A DNA stretch of 64,000 nucleotides from Pleurocapsa sp. MO_226.B13 (lineage in GTDB: Bacteria > Cyanobacteriota > Cyanobacteriia > Cyanobacteriales > Xenococcaceae): contig JASJEI010000004.1 in NCBI GenBank assembly GCA_030064795.1, forward strand, positions 1 to 64,000, given 5' to 3'. Shown here piece after piece: positions 44,093-55,078 of the stretch; the stretch's first letter is position 1, and each line of letters starts with the position of its first letter. The translations under genes were made by a program, and so were the position numbers. The notes under the pieces are model-generated. The model ran no database searches and had not been told where the DNA came from. It worked only from the letters and a program-made list of their open reading frames with translations.

Positions 44093-47000
44093 ATGTTCAC
44101 CCAGGTCAAGTCCACCGTTCGTTACGTTAAGCCAGAAGCTGTTAACGGACGCGATCTACTCAGGGTGGTCTATGTCGTGCTAGAACCTCAGTACCAAAGT
44201 ACGCTGACGGCAGCAGCTAGATCGATTAACGCCAATAATCCCCATTTAGCCGTTGAACTCAGTGGCTATTTGATCGAAGAGTTAAGAGACGAAGAAAACT
44301 ACAATAATTTTAAAGAAGACGTTGCCCAGGCAAATATCTTTATTGCCTCTTTGATTTTTGTCGAAGAGATGGCACAAAAGGTTGTGGAGGCAGTAACACC
44401 GCACCGCGATAATTTAGATGCTGCGGTAGTCTTTCCTTCTATGCCTGAAGTGATGCGTCTGAATAAGATGGGTAGTTTCTCGATGGCACAGTTGGGACAG
44501 TCTAAAAGTGCGATCGCCCAGTTTATGCGGAAGCGGAAAGAGAACTCTGGCAGTTCTTTTCAAGATGCAATGCTCAAGCTATTGCGTACCCTACCAAAAG
44601 TCTTAAAATATTTGCCCGTCGAAAAAGCCCAAGATGCTCGTAACTTTATGTTGAGCTTCCAATATTGGTTGGGTGGCAACTCCGACAATTTAGAAAACTT
44701 TTTATTGATGCTTTCGGATAAGTATGTTTATCCAGGGAAGCAAAACCAAGAATTTAGCTACGAAGAACCTATAGTTTACCCAGACATGGGTATTTGGCAT
44801 CCCCTCGCACCAAAGATGTTTGAGGATGTCCGAGAATATTTAGCTTGGTTTAATAGTCGTCCCGACATTTCCGAAGATCTCAAAGATATATTAGCACCCT
44901 GCGTTGGCTTGGTATTGCAACGCACCCACCTAGTTACCCAAGACAACGCTCACTACGTAGCAATGGTACAGGAACTAGAATGTATGGGCGCGAGAGTCAT
45001 TCCCGTCTTTGCTGGTGGTTTAGACTTCTCCAAGCCAGTAGATGAGTATTTCTGGAATAAAGATAAAACCGAACCCATAATTGATACGGTAGTTTCCTTA
45101 ACGGGTTTTGCTCTAGTTGGTGGCCCTGCCAGACAAGACCATCCCAAGGCGATCGAGTCTTTGCAACGTCTTAACCGTCCCTACATGGTTTCCTTACCTC
45201 TAGTATTCCAAACTACTGAAGAGTGGGAGGAAAGCGAGTTAGGTTTACACCCCGTCCAGGTGGCGTTACAGATTGCGATCCCCGAACTAGATGGCGCGAT
45301 CGAACCGATAATTGCTTCTGGTAGAGATGGGGCAACTGGTAAATCTATTGCCCTACAGGATCGGGTAGAAGCGATCGCCCGTCGGGCAATGAAATGGGGT
45401 AATTTACGTAAGAAACCCAAACTCCAGAAGAAAGTAGCTATTACTGTGTTTAGTTTCCCTCCCGATAAAGGAAACGTCGGTACTGCTGCCTACTTAAACG
45501 TCTTTGGTTCGATCTACGAAGTAATGAAAGGCTTGCGGGATAACGGCTATGAAATCCAAAACTTGCCTGAATCTGCGGAAGAATTGATGCAGGAAGTGAT
45601 TCACGACGCGCAAGCACAATACGCTTCTCCCGAACTCAATATTGCTCATCGGATGTCGGTGGAACAGTACGAAAGACTGACTCCCTACTCCGTGAAACTA
45701 GAAGAAAACTGGGGCCCACCACCAGGACACCTCAACAGCGATGGTCAAAACCTCTTAATCTATGGTAAGGAATTTGGTAACGTCTTTATCGGCGTACAGC
45801 CTACTTTTGGTTATGAAGGCGATCCGATGCGGTTATTATTCTCTCGTTCTGCTTCTCCCCATCACGGGTTTGCAGCTTACTATAGCTATCTAGAGCATAT
45901 CTGGAAAGCCGATGCAGTATTGCACTTTGGTACTCACGGTTCGTTGGAATTTATGCCAGGGAAACAAATGGGTATGTCGGGTGCATGCTATCCCGATAGC
46001 TTGATTGGTAGTATTCCTAATGTTTATTACTACGCAGCTAATAACCCTTCTGAAGCAACTATTGCCAAACGCCGTAGTTATGCAGCCACAATTTCTTACC
46101 TTACTCCTCCCGCAGAAAATGCGGGATTATACAAAGGTCTGAAAGAATTAGGGGAACTAATTGGTTCTTATCAAAGCCTCAAAGATGGCGGTCGCGGGAT
46201 TCAAATCGTCGATACCGTCATGGATCAAGCCCGAATTTGTAACCTGGATAAAGATATCCAATTCCCCGACCATTCCGCCAAGGAGATGACTCAGGAGGAA
46301 CGAGATACCATTATTGGTTTGGTTTACAAACAGCTAATGGAAATCGAATCTCGCCTCTTACCCTGTGGCTTACACATTATTGGTAAACCTCCTACGGCCG
46401 AAGAAGCGATCGCCACCCTAGTAAATATCTCCAACCTCGATCGCGAAGAAGAAGGAATTATTTCCTTACCCCGCATCATTGCTAACAGCATCGATCGCGA
46501 TATCGACGAAATCTACGCTAACAACGATCGCGGTATTTTAGCAGACGTACAACTCTTCCAAGACATTACCCAAGCTACTCGCGCTGCTGTGGGGGCGTTA
46601 GTCCGCGCCCAAATTGACGCTGACGGTCGCGTGTCGATGGTTTCCAAGCTTAACTTCTTGAATATTGGCAAGAAAGAACCTTGGATCGAAGCCTTGCAGG
46701 AACACGGTTATACCAAAGTCGATCGCGAAGCACTCAAGCCTTTAATGGAATATCTAGAATTCTGTTTGGAACAGGTATGCGCCGATAACGAACTTGGCGG
46801 ACTACTCAAAGCCTTAGAAGGTGAATACGTAATACCTGGCCCTGGTGGCGACCCCATCCGTAACCCCAACGTCTTACCTACAGGTAAAAATATCCATGCT
46901 TTAGATCCTCAGTCCATTCCTACCTTGGCTGCGGTACAGTCAGCGAAAATCGTCGTAGATCGTTTGATCGAACGTCAAAGAATCGATAACGGTGGTGAAT

Positions 47001-48070
47001 ATCCCGAAAGTATCGCTTGTGTCCTTTGGGGAACAGACAACATCAAAACCTACGGCGAATCTTTAGCCCAGATCATGTGGATGGTTGGCGTTCGTCCCGT
47101 ACCCGATGCTTTAGGTCGCGTTAACAAACTAGAGTTGATTCCTCTAGAAGAACTAGGTCGTCCTCGGATCGACGTAGTAGTTAACTGTTCTGGTGTCTTC
47201 CGCGACTTGTTCATCAACCAAATGAACCTCCTAGATCGCGGTGTGAAAATGGCAGCCGAAGCCGACGAACCCATCGAAATGAACTTCGTTCGCAAACACG
47301 CTTTAGAACAAGCAGAAGAAATGGGGATCGACGTCCGCCAAGCAGCCACCCGCATCTTTTCTAACGCCTCTGGTTCTTACTCTTCCAACATCAACCTCGC
47401 CGTCGAAAACAGCAGTTGGGAAGAAGAAAAAGAACTACAGGATATGTACCTCAACCGCAAGTCTTTTGCCTTTAACTCCGACAACCCTGGGATAATGGAT
47501 GAAAGCCGAAGCTTGTTTGAGTCTTCCTTAAAGAAAGCTGATGTCACTTTCCAAAACCTAGACTCTTCCGAGATCTCCTTAACCGACGTATCTCACTACT
47601 TCGACTCCGATCCGACTAAGATCGTATCTAGCCTTCGCGATGATGGTAAAAAACCCACGGCATATATCGCCGACACCACCACCGCTAACGCTCAAGTCCG
47701 TACCCTCTCCGAAACAGTACGTTTAGACGCTCGTACTAAACTACTCAACCCCAAATGGTATGAAGGAATGTTGAGTAACGGTTACGAAGGGGTGCGCGAA
47801 CTATCCAAGCGTTTGGTTAACACTATGGGTTGGTCAGCAACCGCGGATGCAGTAGACAACTGGGTCTATGAAGATGTCAACACCACCTTCATCGACGATC
47901 CTGAAATGTGCAAACGTCTCATGGATCTTAACCCCAATTCCTTCCGTAAAATCGTTGGTACTTTACTCGAAGTCAACGGTCGCGGTTACTGGGAAACTTC
48001 TGAGGAAAACCTCGATCGCCTGCGCGAATTGTATCAAGAAGTAGAAGACAAAATTGAAGGGATTGATTAA
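44093..48070 (+). CDS. chlH: Magnesium chelatase subunit H
   Basis: The gene encodes 1325 aa from the ATG at 44093, which follows an AAAGGAG Shine-Dalgarno sequence. An upstream in-frame extension to 44012 is unlikely. ChlH/BchH binds protoporphyrin IX and, with ChlI and ChlD, inserts Mg2+, the first committed step to chlorophyll. The family core is clear: [40 protein letters not shown] and [12 protein letters not shown]. The cobaltochelatase CobN-like fold covers the whole length. It is complete with no frameshift. Confidence 0.98.
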   Translation: MFTQVKSTVRYVKPEAVNGRDLLRVVYVVLEPQYQSTLTAAARSINANNPHLAVELSGYLIEELRDEENYNNFKEDVAQANIFIASLIFVEEMAQKVVEAVTPHRDNLDAAVVFPSMPEVMRLNKMGSFSMAQLGQSKSAIAQFMRKRKENSGSSFQDAMLKLLRTLPKVLKYLPVEKAQDARNFMLSFQYWLGGNSDNLENFLLMLSDKYVYPGKQNQEFSYEEPIVYPDMGIWHPLAPKMFEDVREYLAWFNSRPDISEDLKDILAPCVGLVLQRTHLVTQDNAHYVAMVQELECMGARVIPVFAGGLDFSKPVDEYFWNKDKTEPIIDTVVSLTGFALVGGPARQDHPKAIESLQRLNRPYMVSLPLVFQTTEEWEESELGLHPVQVALQIAIPELDGAIEPIIASGRDGATGKSIALQDRVEAIARRAMKWGNLRKKPKLQKKVAITVFSFPPDKGNVGTAAYLNVFGSIYEVMKGLRDNGYEIQNLPESAEELMQEVIHDAQAQYASPELNIAHRMSVEQYERLTPYSVKLEENWGPPPGHLNSDGQNLLIYGKEFGNVFIGVQPTFGYEGDPMRLLFSRSASPHHGFAAYYSYLEHIWKADAVLHFGTHGSLEFMPGKQMGMSGACYPDSLIGSIPNVYYYAANNPSEATIAKRRSYAATISYLTPPAENAGLYKGLKELGELIGSYQSLKDGGRGIQIVDTVMDQARICNLDKDIQFPDHSAKEMTQEERDTIIGLVYKQLMEIESRLLPCGLHIIGKPPTAEEAIATLVNISNLDREEEGIISLPRIIANSIDRDIDEIYANNDRGILADVQLFQDITQATRAAVGALVRAQIDADGRVSMVSKLNFLNIGKKEPWIEALQEHGYTKVDREALKPLMEYLEFCLEQVCADNELGGLLKALEGEYVIPGPGGDPIRNPNVLPTGKNIHALDPQSIPTLAAVQSAKIVVDRLIERQRIDNGGEYPESIACVLWGTDNIKTYGESLAQIMWMVGVRPVPDALGRVNKLELIPLEELGRPRIDVVVNCSGVFRDLFINQMNLLDRGVKMAAEADEPIEMNFVRKHALEQAEEMGIDVRQAATRIFSNASGSYSSNINLAVENSSWEEEKELQDMYLNRKSFAFNSDNPGIMDESRSLFESSLKKADVTFQNLDSSEISLTDVSHYFDSDPTKIVSSLRDDGKKPTAYIADTTTANAQVRTLSETVRLDARTKLLNPKWYEGMLSNGYEGVRELSKRLVNTMGWSATADAVDNWVYEDVNTTFIDDPEMCKRLMDLNPNSFRKIVGTLLEVNGRGYWETSEENLDRLRELYQEVEDKIEGID

Positions 48071-48106
48071 TAGTTAATTCAATCTGGGCAATTTAATAAC
48101 ATAACC

Positions 48107-48136
48107 CGTAGGGTCGTACCATGGTACGACCCTACG
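48107..48136. repeat. 30-bp perfect REP-like palindrome
   Basis: CGTAGGGTCGTACCA (48107-48121) is followed directly by its exact reverse complement. It lies 7 bp before the RAYT transposase start. The core GGGTCGT-CCATGG-ACGACCC recurs at 48465-48492 and 54124-54143. Confidence 0.95.
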
Positions 48137-48142
48137 TTATTT

Positions 48143-48589
48143 ATGGGAAAAATCATGACATCAAACCAAAAATTCGATCGAAAATATACCAGATTGAAAA
48201 ATTATAATTATGCTGCCAATGGTTATTATTTCGTCACCATTTGCACCCACCAAAAACAATGTTTTTTCGGCAATGTAATTAATGGCAAAATGCAATTATC
48301 CACTGTAGGAAAAATTGCCCAGCAATATTGGTTGGAGATACCCCAACATTCAAAACACACGTATTTAGATGAATTTATCATTATGCCCAACCATGTTCAC
48401 GGCATAATCATCATAGATCGCCCCGACAATCCCGATCGTTTTATTCCAAATAATAATGTTCCTGGTAGGGTCGTTCCATGGAACGACCCTACGGTTGATG
48501 GTGAATGGGATTTGTCACAAACAATGTCGCAATTATCGCCAAAATCGGGTACGTTGTATCGATCGCCCTTCTTTAATCCCTCATTCTGA
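48143..48589 (+). CDS. REP-associated tyrosine transposase (RAYT), C-terminally truncated
   Basis: The gene encodes 148 aa. The Y1/TnpA_REP signature is present: RLKNYNYAANGYYFVTICTH, then FIIMPNHVHGIIII with the HxH metal motif. RAYTs process REP hairpins in single-stranded DNA. The catalytic C-terminal helix with its tyrosine is not seen. After SPKSGTL the frame runs into RSPFFNPSF and stops, about 40 residues short. A REP palindrome lies in frame inside the gene. The protein is therefore probably inactive. Confidence 0.85.
   Translation: MGKIMTSNQKFDRKYTRLKNYNYAANGYYFVTICTHQKQCFFGNVINGKMQLSTVGKIAQQYWLEIPQHSKHTYLDEFIIMPNHVHGIIIIDRPDNPDRFIPNNNVPGRVVPWNDPTVDGEWDLSQTMSQLSPKSGTLYRSPFFNPSF
48465..48492. 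repeat. 28-bp REP palindrome inside the RAYT gene
   Basis: GTAGGGTCGTTCCA (48465-48478) is followed by its reverse complement. It is read in frame as G-R-V-V-P-W-N-D-P-T. It is the same family as the palindrome just upstream of the gene. Confidence 0.95.
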
Positions 48590-48907
48590 TACCTAAATCC
48601 TTGATAAGGGAGATGAGGAAGAAGCAATAACTACCGTATAGACAAGGCATGCTTTGTCTCTTCTAACTCCGAACGCAATACTGTTCGGTTAACAAAGTTA
48701 TGTGTTGAGACAAGCAGGACAAAGGCTTTAGCCGCATGTAGCAAGGGAAGCAGGGGGAGAGGAAAATAAGACTTATTCGAACAGTATTGACTCCGAACGT
48801 TGAATATAACTAGTTAGATTAATTTTATTTAAAGATTATCGTATCTGTAGTATTTAAAGCTGTAGTGTTAGATGTATACATATCAGCTTTTTGTCCCACC
48901 ATACATT

Positions 48908-51900
48908 ATGAATAAAGCTCTATTGTTTCCGTTGCAGATCGGCTTTTGTACTGTTGGATATCTTTACCTTTCAAGTGGCATTACACAGGCTCAGGTTAGT
49001 ACTGATGGCACAGTCAATACTCAAGTTAATCAGAACGGTAATGTAGCCGAGATTACAGGAGGAGAAACGCGAGGTAGTAATCTTTTTCATAGCTTTCAAG
49101 ATTTTTCTGTGCCTACGGGCAATGAAGCTTTTTTTGATAACGCTTCGGATATTTCTAATATTTTTAGTCGAGTCACAGGCGGTAATATCTCCAATATTGA
49201 TGGTTTAATCAGAGCTAACGGTAGTGCCAGTTTATTTTTGATCAACCCTGCGGGAATCATTTTTGGTGAGAATGCTAGATTAGATATCGGTGGTTCGTTT
49301 TATGGTAGTAGTGCCAGTAGTATTCTGTTTGAAGATGGTGAATTTAGCGCGGTAGATAATCTCGAACAGCCAGTATTAACGATTAACGCGCCAATTGGTT
49401 TGAGTTTTCGGGATGAACCTGGGGATATTGTCAATCGTTCCCGTGTCGATAATTCAGGACTAGAAGTTAGAGCGGGTGAAGATCTTGCTTTATTGGGAGG
49501 GGATATAAATCTAGAAGGAGGATTAATTACTGCATCAGAAGGAACAATAACTTTGGGCGGTTTAAACGCCACAGGTGAAATTGATATTACAGAAACAAAT
49601 AGTTTTGCTTTTCCTGAAGAAATAGCTAAGAGTAATGTCTCTTTGACTCAACAAGCAAGGGTTGATGTTCGAGGCGCAGTTGGTGGTTCAATTCAAGTCA
49701 ATGCCAACAATTTAGAAATTTTAGAAACTAGTAATTTTTGGGCAGGTATACCTGAAAATTCTGGTTCGCCGAACGTTCAATCGGGAGATGTTAATTTTAA
49801 TCTTAATAATTTAATTGCCTCGGGAAATTCCAATATCCGCAACGAAACTCTAGGTATTGGTAATGCAGGAAATATTAACATCACTACAGAAAACCTAAAT
49901 CTTACAGAAGGTGCTGCCATAGTTGCTAGTACTTTCGGACAGGGAGATGGAGGAGATGTCAATATTAATGCTACTGGGGATGTAAGTATAGACCGTGATT
50001 TTGGCGGGATTTACAGTACCGTAGGCATCAGAAAAGATGAAAGAGAGCCGAATGTAGCCAATGTAGTTGGAGATGCGGGAGATATAACAATTTCGGCTAA
50101 CTCTTTTTCCTTGACCAATGGTGGCAGAATATTAACCAAGACTGCTGGAGTTGGAAATGCGGGAGATGTGACTATTAATGCTGTGGAGCAAGTATCAATA
50201 GATGGGCAAGGAACTATCCCTATTGAAGCGAATGATGGTTCTACCTTTAATCTTGCTACTGCTATTTTGACCCAGGTTGAACTAGAAGATGAAGCCAGTA
50301 ATACATTTGCTGGTCAAGGTAATGCTGGAAATATAGAAATCAATACGGGTAGTTTACTGGTAACAAGTGCTGAAGGACAGCCGTTTGGGCCACAAATTAA
50401 TACTGATAATCGAGGGGGTGTAGGAAATGCTGGAAATGTAAATCTGAACGCCACTGATTCTATTGTTCTGGAAGGGACTAGTCAAGTTAATACAGAAATT
50501 GGTGAGAATGCATCAGGAGATGCGGGAGATATTAATCTTACTGCCAACTCTCTTAGTATGAATAACAATTCTCAATTATTAGCATTAACTAAAGGTCAGG
50601 GTAATGCAGGAAATGTCAATCTAGAAATTGCTGATTCTGTAGTCATTAGCGGTGGTGCTGAGATTAGAACCCAAATACTAGAAACAGCAGCAGGTAATGG
50701 GGGAGATATTAGCATCACTACAAATTCATTAACCGTGAAAGAAGATAGTCAGTTGTTAACCTCTTCCAATGGAGAAGGAAATCCTGGTGACATTAATGTT
50801 CTAGCTACTGGGCAAATTATGCTTGAGGGAAACAACAACCAGCAATTACAACTGAATACCCAACTACGGGAAAATGCGATCGCCGAACAAGCAGGAAATA
50901 TCGAGATCCAGGCAGATTCTTTATCGCTTAGCGATCGAGCTTTGTTAATTACCAGTACTAGAGGCAATGGTAATGCAGGCAATATCAGCATTCAAGTCAA
51001 TTCTTTTTCACTCGATAACAGATCGGAACTATCATCTGTGGCCAGAGGTAATGGAAATTCAGGGGATATTAATTTAGAAATTGCTGATTCTTTAGTAATT
51101 AGTGGTCGAGCAAATATTAATACTCAAATAGCTGGAGGTGCCACAGGCACAGCAGGGAATGTTAGCATTGCTGCAAATACCTTAAAGATTTTACAAGAGC
51201 CATTCGAGCCATTAGATGGCGGAAATAGAGCCAGTATTTTGGCAGATAATCAAGGTGAAGGAAATGCGGGCAATATTAGTATAGAGGCTAATGAATCGGT
51301 CTTGTTAAAAAACGGTATTCTATCTTCAACAATTATTGATGATAATGCCAGTGATAATACCAGCGGACAATCTGGAAATATTAGCATCAATTCGCCTCAA
51401 GTTTCTCTAACAGACAATGCGGTAATTTCAGTCAGCACTGCGGGAAGCGGGGGAACTGGAGAGGGAGGCAATATAGAGATTAATTCTGAAGCAATTTCTG
51501 TAGACAATTATTCTCTAATAGCTGCTAGTAATAGAACTAATTTGAGTCAAGGTCCAGGAAATATAACTCTTAATAGCGATCGCGTGACTTTAAGCAACGG
51601 TGGGATTATTAATGCTACTACGGCAAGCGATGATGAGGGAGGACAAATAAATATAAATTCCCAAATTTTGGAAATATTTAGTGGCGGAGTTTTACAAACT
51701 GCAACTGAAGGAGATGGTAGGGCAGGAGATATCAATTTAAATATTAGCGATCGCATTATTTTCGATGGTAGAAACGCTCCAGATCGACCACCAGAATTTG
51801 ATTTCGCAGATCCTATTTTAAAGAATTTGTTAGGAAAAACAGGAATATTTGCTGGTACTTCTGGTGATGCTGCCAGCAGGGGGGGAAATATTAATATTGA

Positions 51901-52459
51901 CAGTAATGTTATTGTTGCTTTCCCAGATGGTAATAATGATATTTTGGCTAACTCTCAACAAGGACAAGGAGGTAACATTAGGATTAATGCCAAGTCTTTA
52001 CTTGGCATCCAAGAACGTCCTTTAGATGATTCGACTAATGATATTAACGCTAGTTCTGAATTTGGTTTAGATGGAAGTGTGTCGATCTTCACCCCTGATG
52101 TCGATCCAGTTAAAGGGACGACGGAATTACCTAGTAATGTAATCGAGCCAGAAGACACCACAGCCCAAGCTTGTGAAGCTAACCGAGGAATAGCAGCTAC
52201 AAGTAGTTTAACCATTGAAGGAAAAGGGGGTATTATTCCCGAACCAGGACTACCCTTGAATTCTCTAGATGTCATAGTCAACGGTGAAACCAATCCAACT
52301 TCAACTATTCCCGAACCTATAGAAACTAGTCAGGGCAAGATACAGCCAGCTAGAGGCATCAAAGTTACTGAATCTGGAGAGATAATTTTAACGGCATATC
52401 CGACTAACAATGCAGGAGAAAGAATCCCTGATGGTTCGATAAACTGCGGTAGCGTGTAG
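48908..52459 (+). CDS. Two-partner-secretion exoprotein (filamentous haemagglutinin-type)
   Basis: The gene encodes about 1183 aa from ATG at 48908 (MNKALLFPLQIG); an in-frame ATG at 48872 is also possible. A signal peptide is followed by the TPS domain (about 25-260) with NLFHSFQDFSV and NPAGIIFG motifs. A long beta-helix of repeats follows (GNAGNI(N/S)I, GD(I/V)N(L/I) units, about 260-1050). A C-terminal cyanobacterial end has a conserved CEANRG segment. It is secreted through a TpsB outer-membrane partner, which is not encoded here. The likely role is adhesion or sheath matrix. Confidence 0.93.
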   Translation: MNKALLFPLQIGFCTVGYLYLSSGITQAQVSTDGTVNTQVNQNGNVAEITGGETRGSNLFHSFQDFSVPTGNEAFFDNASDISNIFSRVTGGNISNIDGLIRANGSASLFLINPAGIIFGENARLDIGGSFYGSSASSILFEDGEFSAVDNLEQPVLTINAPIGLSFRDEPGDIVNRSRVDNSGLEVRAGEDLALLGGDINLEGGLITASEGTITLGGLNATGEIDITETNSFAFPEEIAKSNVSLTQQARVDVRGAVGGSIQVNANNLEILETSNFWAGIPENSGSPNVQSGDVNFNLNNLIASGNSNIRNETLGIGNAGNINITTENLNLTEGAAIVASTFGQGDGGDVNINATGDVSIDRDFGGIYSTVGIRKDEREPNVANVVGDAGDITISANSFSLTNGGRILTKTAGVGNAGDVTINAVEQVSIDGQGTIPIEANDGSTFNLATAILTQVELEDEASNTFAGQGNAGNIEINTGSLLVTSAEGQPFGPQINTDNRGGVGNAGNVNLNATDSIVLEGTSQVNTEIGENASGDAGDINLTANSLSMNNNSQLLALTKGQGNAGNVNLEIADSVVISGGAEIRTQILETAAGNGGDISITTNSLTVKEDSQLLTSSNGEGNPGDINVLATGQIMLEGNNNQQLQLNTQLRENAIAEQAGNIEIQADSLSLSDRALLITSTRGNGNAGNISIQVNSFSLDNRSELSSVARGNGNSGDINLEIADSLVISGRANINTQIAGGATGTAGNVSIAANTLKILQEPFEPLDGGNRASILADNQGEGNAGNISIEANESVLLKNGILSSTIIDDNASDNTSGQSGNISINSPQVSLTDNAVISVSTAGSGGTGEGGNIEINSEAISVDNYSLIAASNRTNLSQGPGNITLNSDRVTLSNGGIINATTASDDEGGQININSQILEIFSGGVLQTATEGDGRAGDINLNISDRIIFDGRNAPDRPPEFDFADPILKNLLGKTGIFAGTSGDAASRGGNINIDSNVIVAFPDGNNDILANSQQGQGGNIRINAKSLLGIQERPLDDSTNDINASSEFGLDGSVSIFTPDVDPVKGTTELPSNVIEPEDTTAQACEANRGIAATSSLTIEGKGGIIPEPGLPLNSLDVIVNGETNPTSTIPEPIETSQGKIQPARGIKVTESGEIILTAYPTNNAGERIPDGSINCGSV

Positions 52460-52567
52460 AGTATAGATGTTTTAGCAAATAAATATTTTTGTAATTTTAA
52501 ATACATAACTTTTAACTCGATTCTGTCAACCTAAACCTATCCAACTATAGCCATCGGTCGAGATATC

Positions 52568-54109
52568 ATGGAGGCGATGACTGCCAGCAAACATTCTACT
52601 AAGCTACCTCCAACATTAGAGGCAGTTGAGATGACAAAACGTTTTGGTAGTTTGGTCGCGCTCGATCGCGTCACCATGAAAGTCAAGCCAGGAACCGTTC
52701 GCGCTTTGTTGGGCGAAAATGGAGCGGGTAAAAGCACTTTAGTCAAGTGCATGATGGGTTTTTATCGACCCGACGGGGGTGAAGTGGTGATCGACGGGCG
52801 ATCGCGCCAAATTAAGAGTCCCCGTGATGCCCATCAATACGGGATCGGTATGGTTTATCAACACTTTACTTCTGTACCAGCAATGACCGTAGCGGAAAAC
52901 CTAGTACTTTCTCGTTACGATAAGACCCAATTGATTAATTGGCAACGAGAGAAGGAACATTTGAGCGAGTTTATGGCAACTTCACCGTTTAAGGTGCCGT
53001 TAGATCTTCCTGTCGCCCAACTAGCTGCGGGACAAAAACAGAAACTGGAAATTCTCAAACAGATTTATCTTCAGAGTTGGGTTTTAATTTTAGACGAACC
53101 CACTTCAGTTTTGACTCCTCAAGAAGCAGATGATGTCTTGGGTTTGCTGAGAGAAGAAGCGATCGCGGGCAAGTTAAGCGTGTTGCTGATTACTCATAAG
53201 TTTCGAGAAGTAATGGCGTTCTGCGATGAAGTTACCGTATTGCGCAAAGGTAAGTTAGCAGGAAGTGGTGCGGTTAAAGACTTGGAGATCTCTGACTTAG
53301 CAGAGATGATGATGGGCGAAAAACGTCAGTTACAACAGCTACAAAAGAGAGTAATCAATGCCAGCGATACAGTTTTGCAACTCAAAAACATCTGCGTGGA
53401 TCGCGATGATGGATTGCCAGCAGTAAAAAAGATTAATCTAACGATCGATAGCGGTGAAATTGTCGGGATTGCAGGTATTTCGGGTAACGGTCAAAAAGAA
53501 CTGCTAGAAGTATTGTCGGGTCAGCGTTATGCTAATTCGGGAACGATTTTAGTTAACGGCGAGGTTTATCGGGCAACTCGGCAAGAAATGTTTCGCCATC
53601 AGGTTTTTGCTCTCCCAGAAGAACCCTTACAAAATGCCTGCGTTCCCGATATGAGCGTAGCAGAAAATCTGGCACTGCGAACCTTCGATCGCCCCCCTCA
53701 GTCTAAAAAGGGATTTTTAATCCTCAAAGCGATTCGCCAAGCTGCTAAAAGTTTAATTGAAGCCTTTGCCATTCGTCCCCCTTTACCCGAAACTACCATC
53801 TCCAATCTTTCAGGCGGTAACGTGCAGCGTGTCGTGTTAGCCAGAGAACTATCTTCCGAGAAGATTAAGTTACTGATTGCAGCCAATCCCTGCTTTGGTC
53901 TGGATTTTAATGCCGTAGATTCGATCCATCGCTCCCTGATTGAAGCCAGAAATAGAGGCGTAGCGGTACTACTGGTTAGTGAAGATTTAGACGAACTCCT
54001 CAAATTATGCGATCGCCTGTTAGCGATCAGCGAGGGCAAATTGGTTTATGAAAGTACGATTTCTGAAGCGGACATAACCACTATCGGACAACGGATGGCG
54101 GGACATTAG
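52568..54109 (+). CDS. BMP-type ABC importer ATPase (dual nucleotide-binding domains)
   Basis: The gene encodes 513 aa with two ABC domains. The first has Walker A GENGAGKST (about 50), Q-loop VYQHFT, signature LAAGQKQKLEI and Walker B LILDEPTSVL. The second has the degenerate GISGNGQKE Walker A and LSGGNVQRVVLARELS signature normal for this RbsA/YufO group. It powers the importer with the lipoprotein (55079) and permeases (56750, 57984). Such systems import nucleosides, purines or related compounds. Confidence 0.93.
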   Translation: MEAMTASKHSTKLPPTLEAVEMTKRFGSLVALDRVTMKVKPGTVRALLGENGAGKSTLVKCMMGFYRPDGGEVVIDGRSRQIKSPRDAHQYGIGMVYQHFTSVPAMTVAENLVLSRYDKTQLINWQREKEHLSEFMATSPFKVPLDLPVAQLAAGQKQKLEILKQIYLQSWVLILDEPTSVLTPQEADDVLGLLREEAIAGKLSVLLITHKFREVMAFCDEVTVLRKGKLAGSGAVKDLEISDLAEMMMGEKRQLQQLQKRVINASDTVLQLKNICVDRDDGLPAVKKINLTIDSGEIVGIAGISGNGQKELLEVLSGQRYANSGTILVNGEVYRATRQEMFRHQVFALPEEPLQNACVPDMSVAENLALRTFDRPPQSKKGFLILKAIRQAAKSLIEAFAIRPPLPETTISNLSGGNVQRVVLARELSSEKIKLLIAANPCFGLDFNAVDSIHRSLIEARNRGVAVLLVSEDLDELLKLCDRLLAISEGKLVYESTISEADITTIGQRMAGH

Positions 54110-54123
54110 GTTCAAGTCAGGAG

Positions 54124-54143
54124 GGTCGTTCCATGGAACGACC
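54124..54143. repeat. 20-bp REP palindrome copy
   Basis: GGTCGTTCCA (54124-54133) is followed by its exact reverse complement. It shares the core of the RAYT-linked palindromes 6 kb upstream. It lies just behind the ABC ATPase gene. Confidence 0.92.
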
Positions 54144-54322
54144 GTAAAGAAGTAAGAAGTAATGAGTATTTATGGGGACTTGGGGAGAACTAACAACTAA
54201 TGACTAACTTAACTTTAAGGTGAGCGACGCGAAGCTAGCACTTTGGTGCAAATTTTAACAGATAGCAACGCTCGAATGACCACAAGTTATTTTGCCCACC
54301 CTACCAACTAATTGATTGAGAT

Positions 54323-55036
54323 ATGGTTTTGATTCCAGCCCAACCCTACGATTATGAAATACCTGGCCTTGAGAATGTAGCTTTGCTGATTATCGATATG
54401 CAACGAGATTTTTTAGAACCTGGCGGGTTTGGGGAGGCTTTGGGCAACGATATTAGCCAACTTCAGCAGATCGTGCCGACACTAAAGCGGATTTTAGACT
54501 TGTTTCGCGATCGCGGTTTAACAATTATCTATACGGTAGAAGGTCATCTGCCCGATCTCTGTGACTGTCCGCCCTCAAAGTTACGGCGGGGGAACAACCA
54601 GTTAAAAATAGGAGATTTGGACAGTATGGGAAGGATTTTAATTCTCGGCGAACCAGGTAACGAGATTATCGCCGAACTACAACCCCTTGCCAACGAGATC
54701 TTAATTCCCAAACCAGGTAAGGGGGCTTTTTATCGAACGGATTTAGAGTCTTGGCTGCAACAAAAGCAAATAACTCATCTAATCATGACGGGAGTTACTA
54801 CAGAAGTTTGCGTCCAGACAACAATGCGCGAGGCAAACGATCGCGGTTATGAATGTTTGTTGGTTGAAGATGCTACCGCCAGCTATTTTCCCGAATTCAA
54901 ACAATCTACCCTAGAAATGATTCGCGCTCAAGGAGGAATTGTGGGCTGGACTACCAGCAGCAAACTTCTACTTCGAGCTTTGTCTGGCGATCGAAGTATC
55001 GAAGATAATCCTGCGGATCTGAGCTTGGCAGAATAG
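54323..55036 (+). CDS. Isochorismatase-like cysteine hydrolase, first copy
   Basis: The gene encodes 237 aa. The catalytic triad of the family is present: Asp25 in [10 protein letters not shown], Lys in [11 protein letters not shown], and Cys in [20 protein letters not shown]. Members hydrolyse C-N bonds of small amides such as ureidoacrylate, biuret or triuret. It lies between the importer ATPase and binding-protein genes, so its substrate is likely the imported compound or a product. It is related to, but clearly different from, the biuret-hydrolase-like enzyme at 62976-63659. The substrate is not known. Confidence 0.9.
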   Translation: MVLIPAQPYDYEIPGLENVALLIIDMQRDFLEPGGFGEALGNDISQLQQIVPTLKRILDLFRDRGLTIIYTVEGHLPDLCDCPPSKLRRGNNQLKIGDLDSMGRILILGEPGNEIIAELQPLANEILIPKPGKGAFYRTDLESWLQQKQITHLIMTGVTTEVCVQTTMREANDRGYECLLVEDATASYFPEFKQSTLEMIRAQGGIVGWTTSSKLLLRALSGDRSIEDNPADLSLAE

Positions 55037-55078
55037 TCACTGACATTACATTAATTTAAAAAAAGAGCAAGAGGTCTA

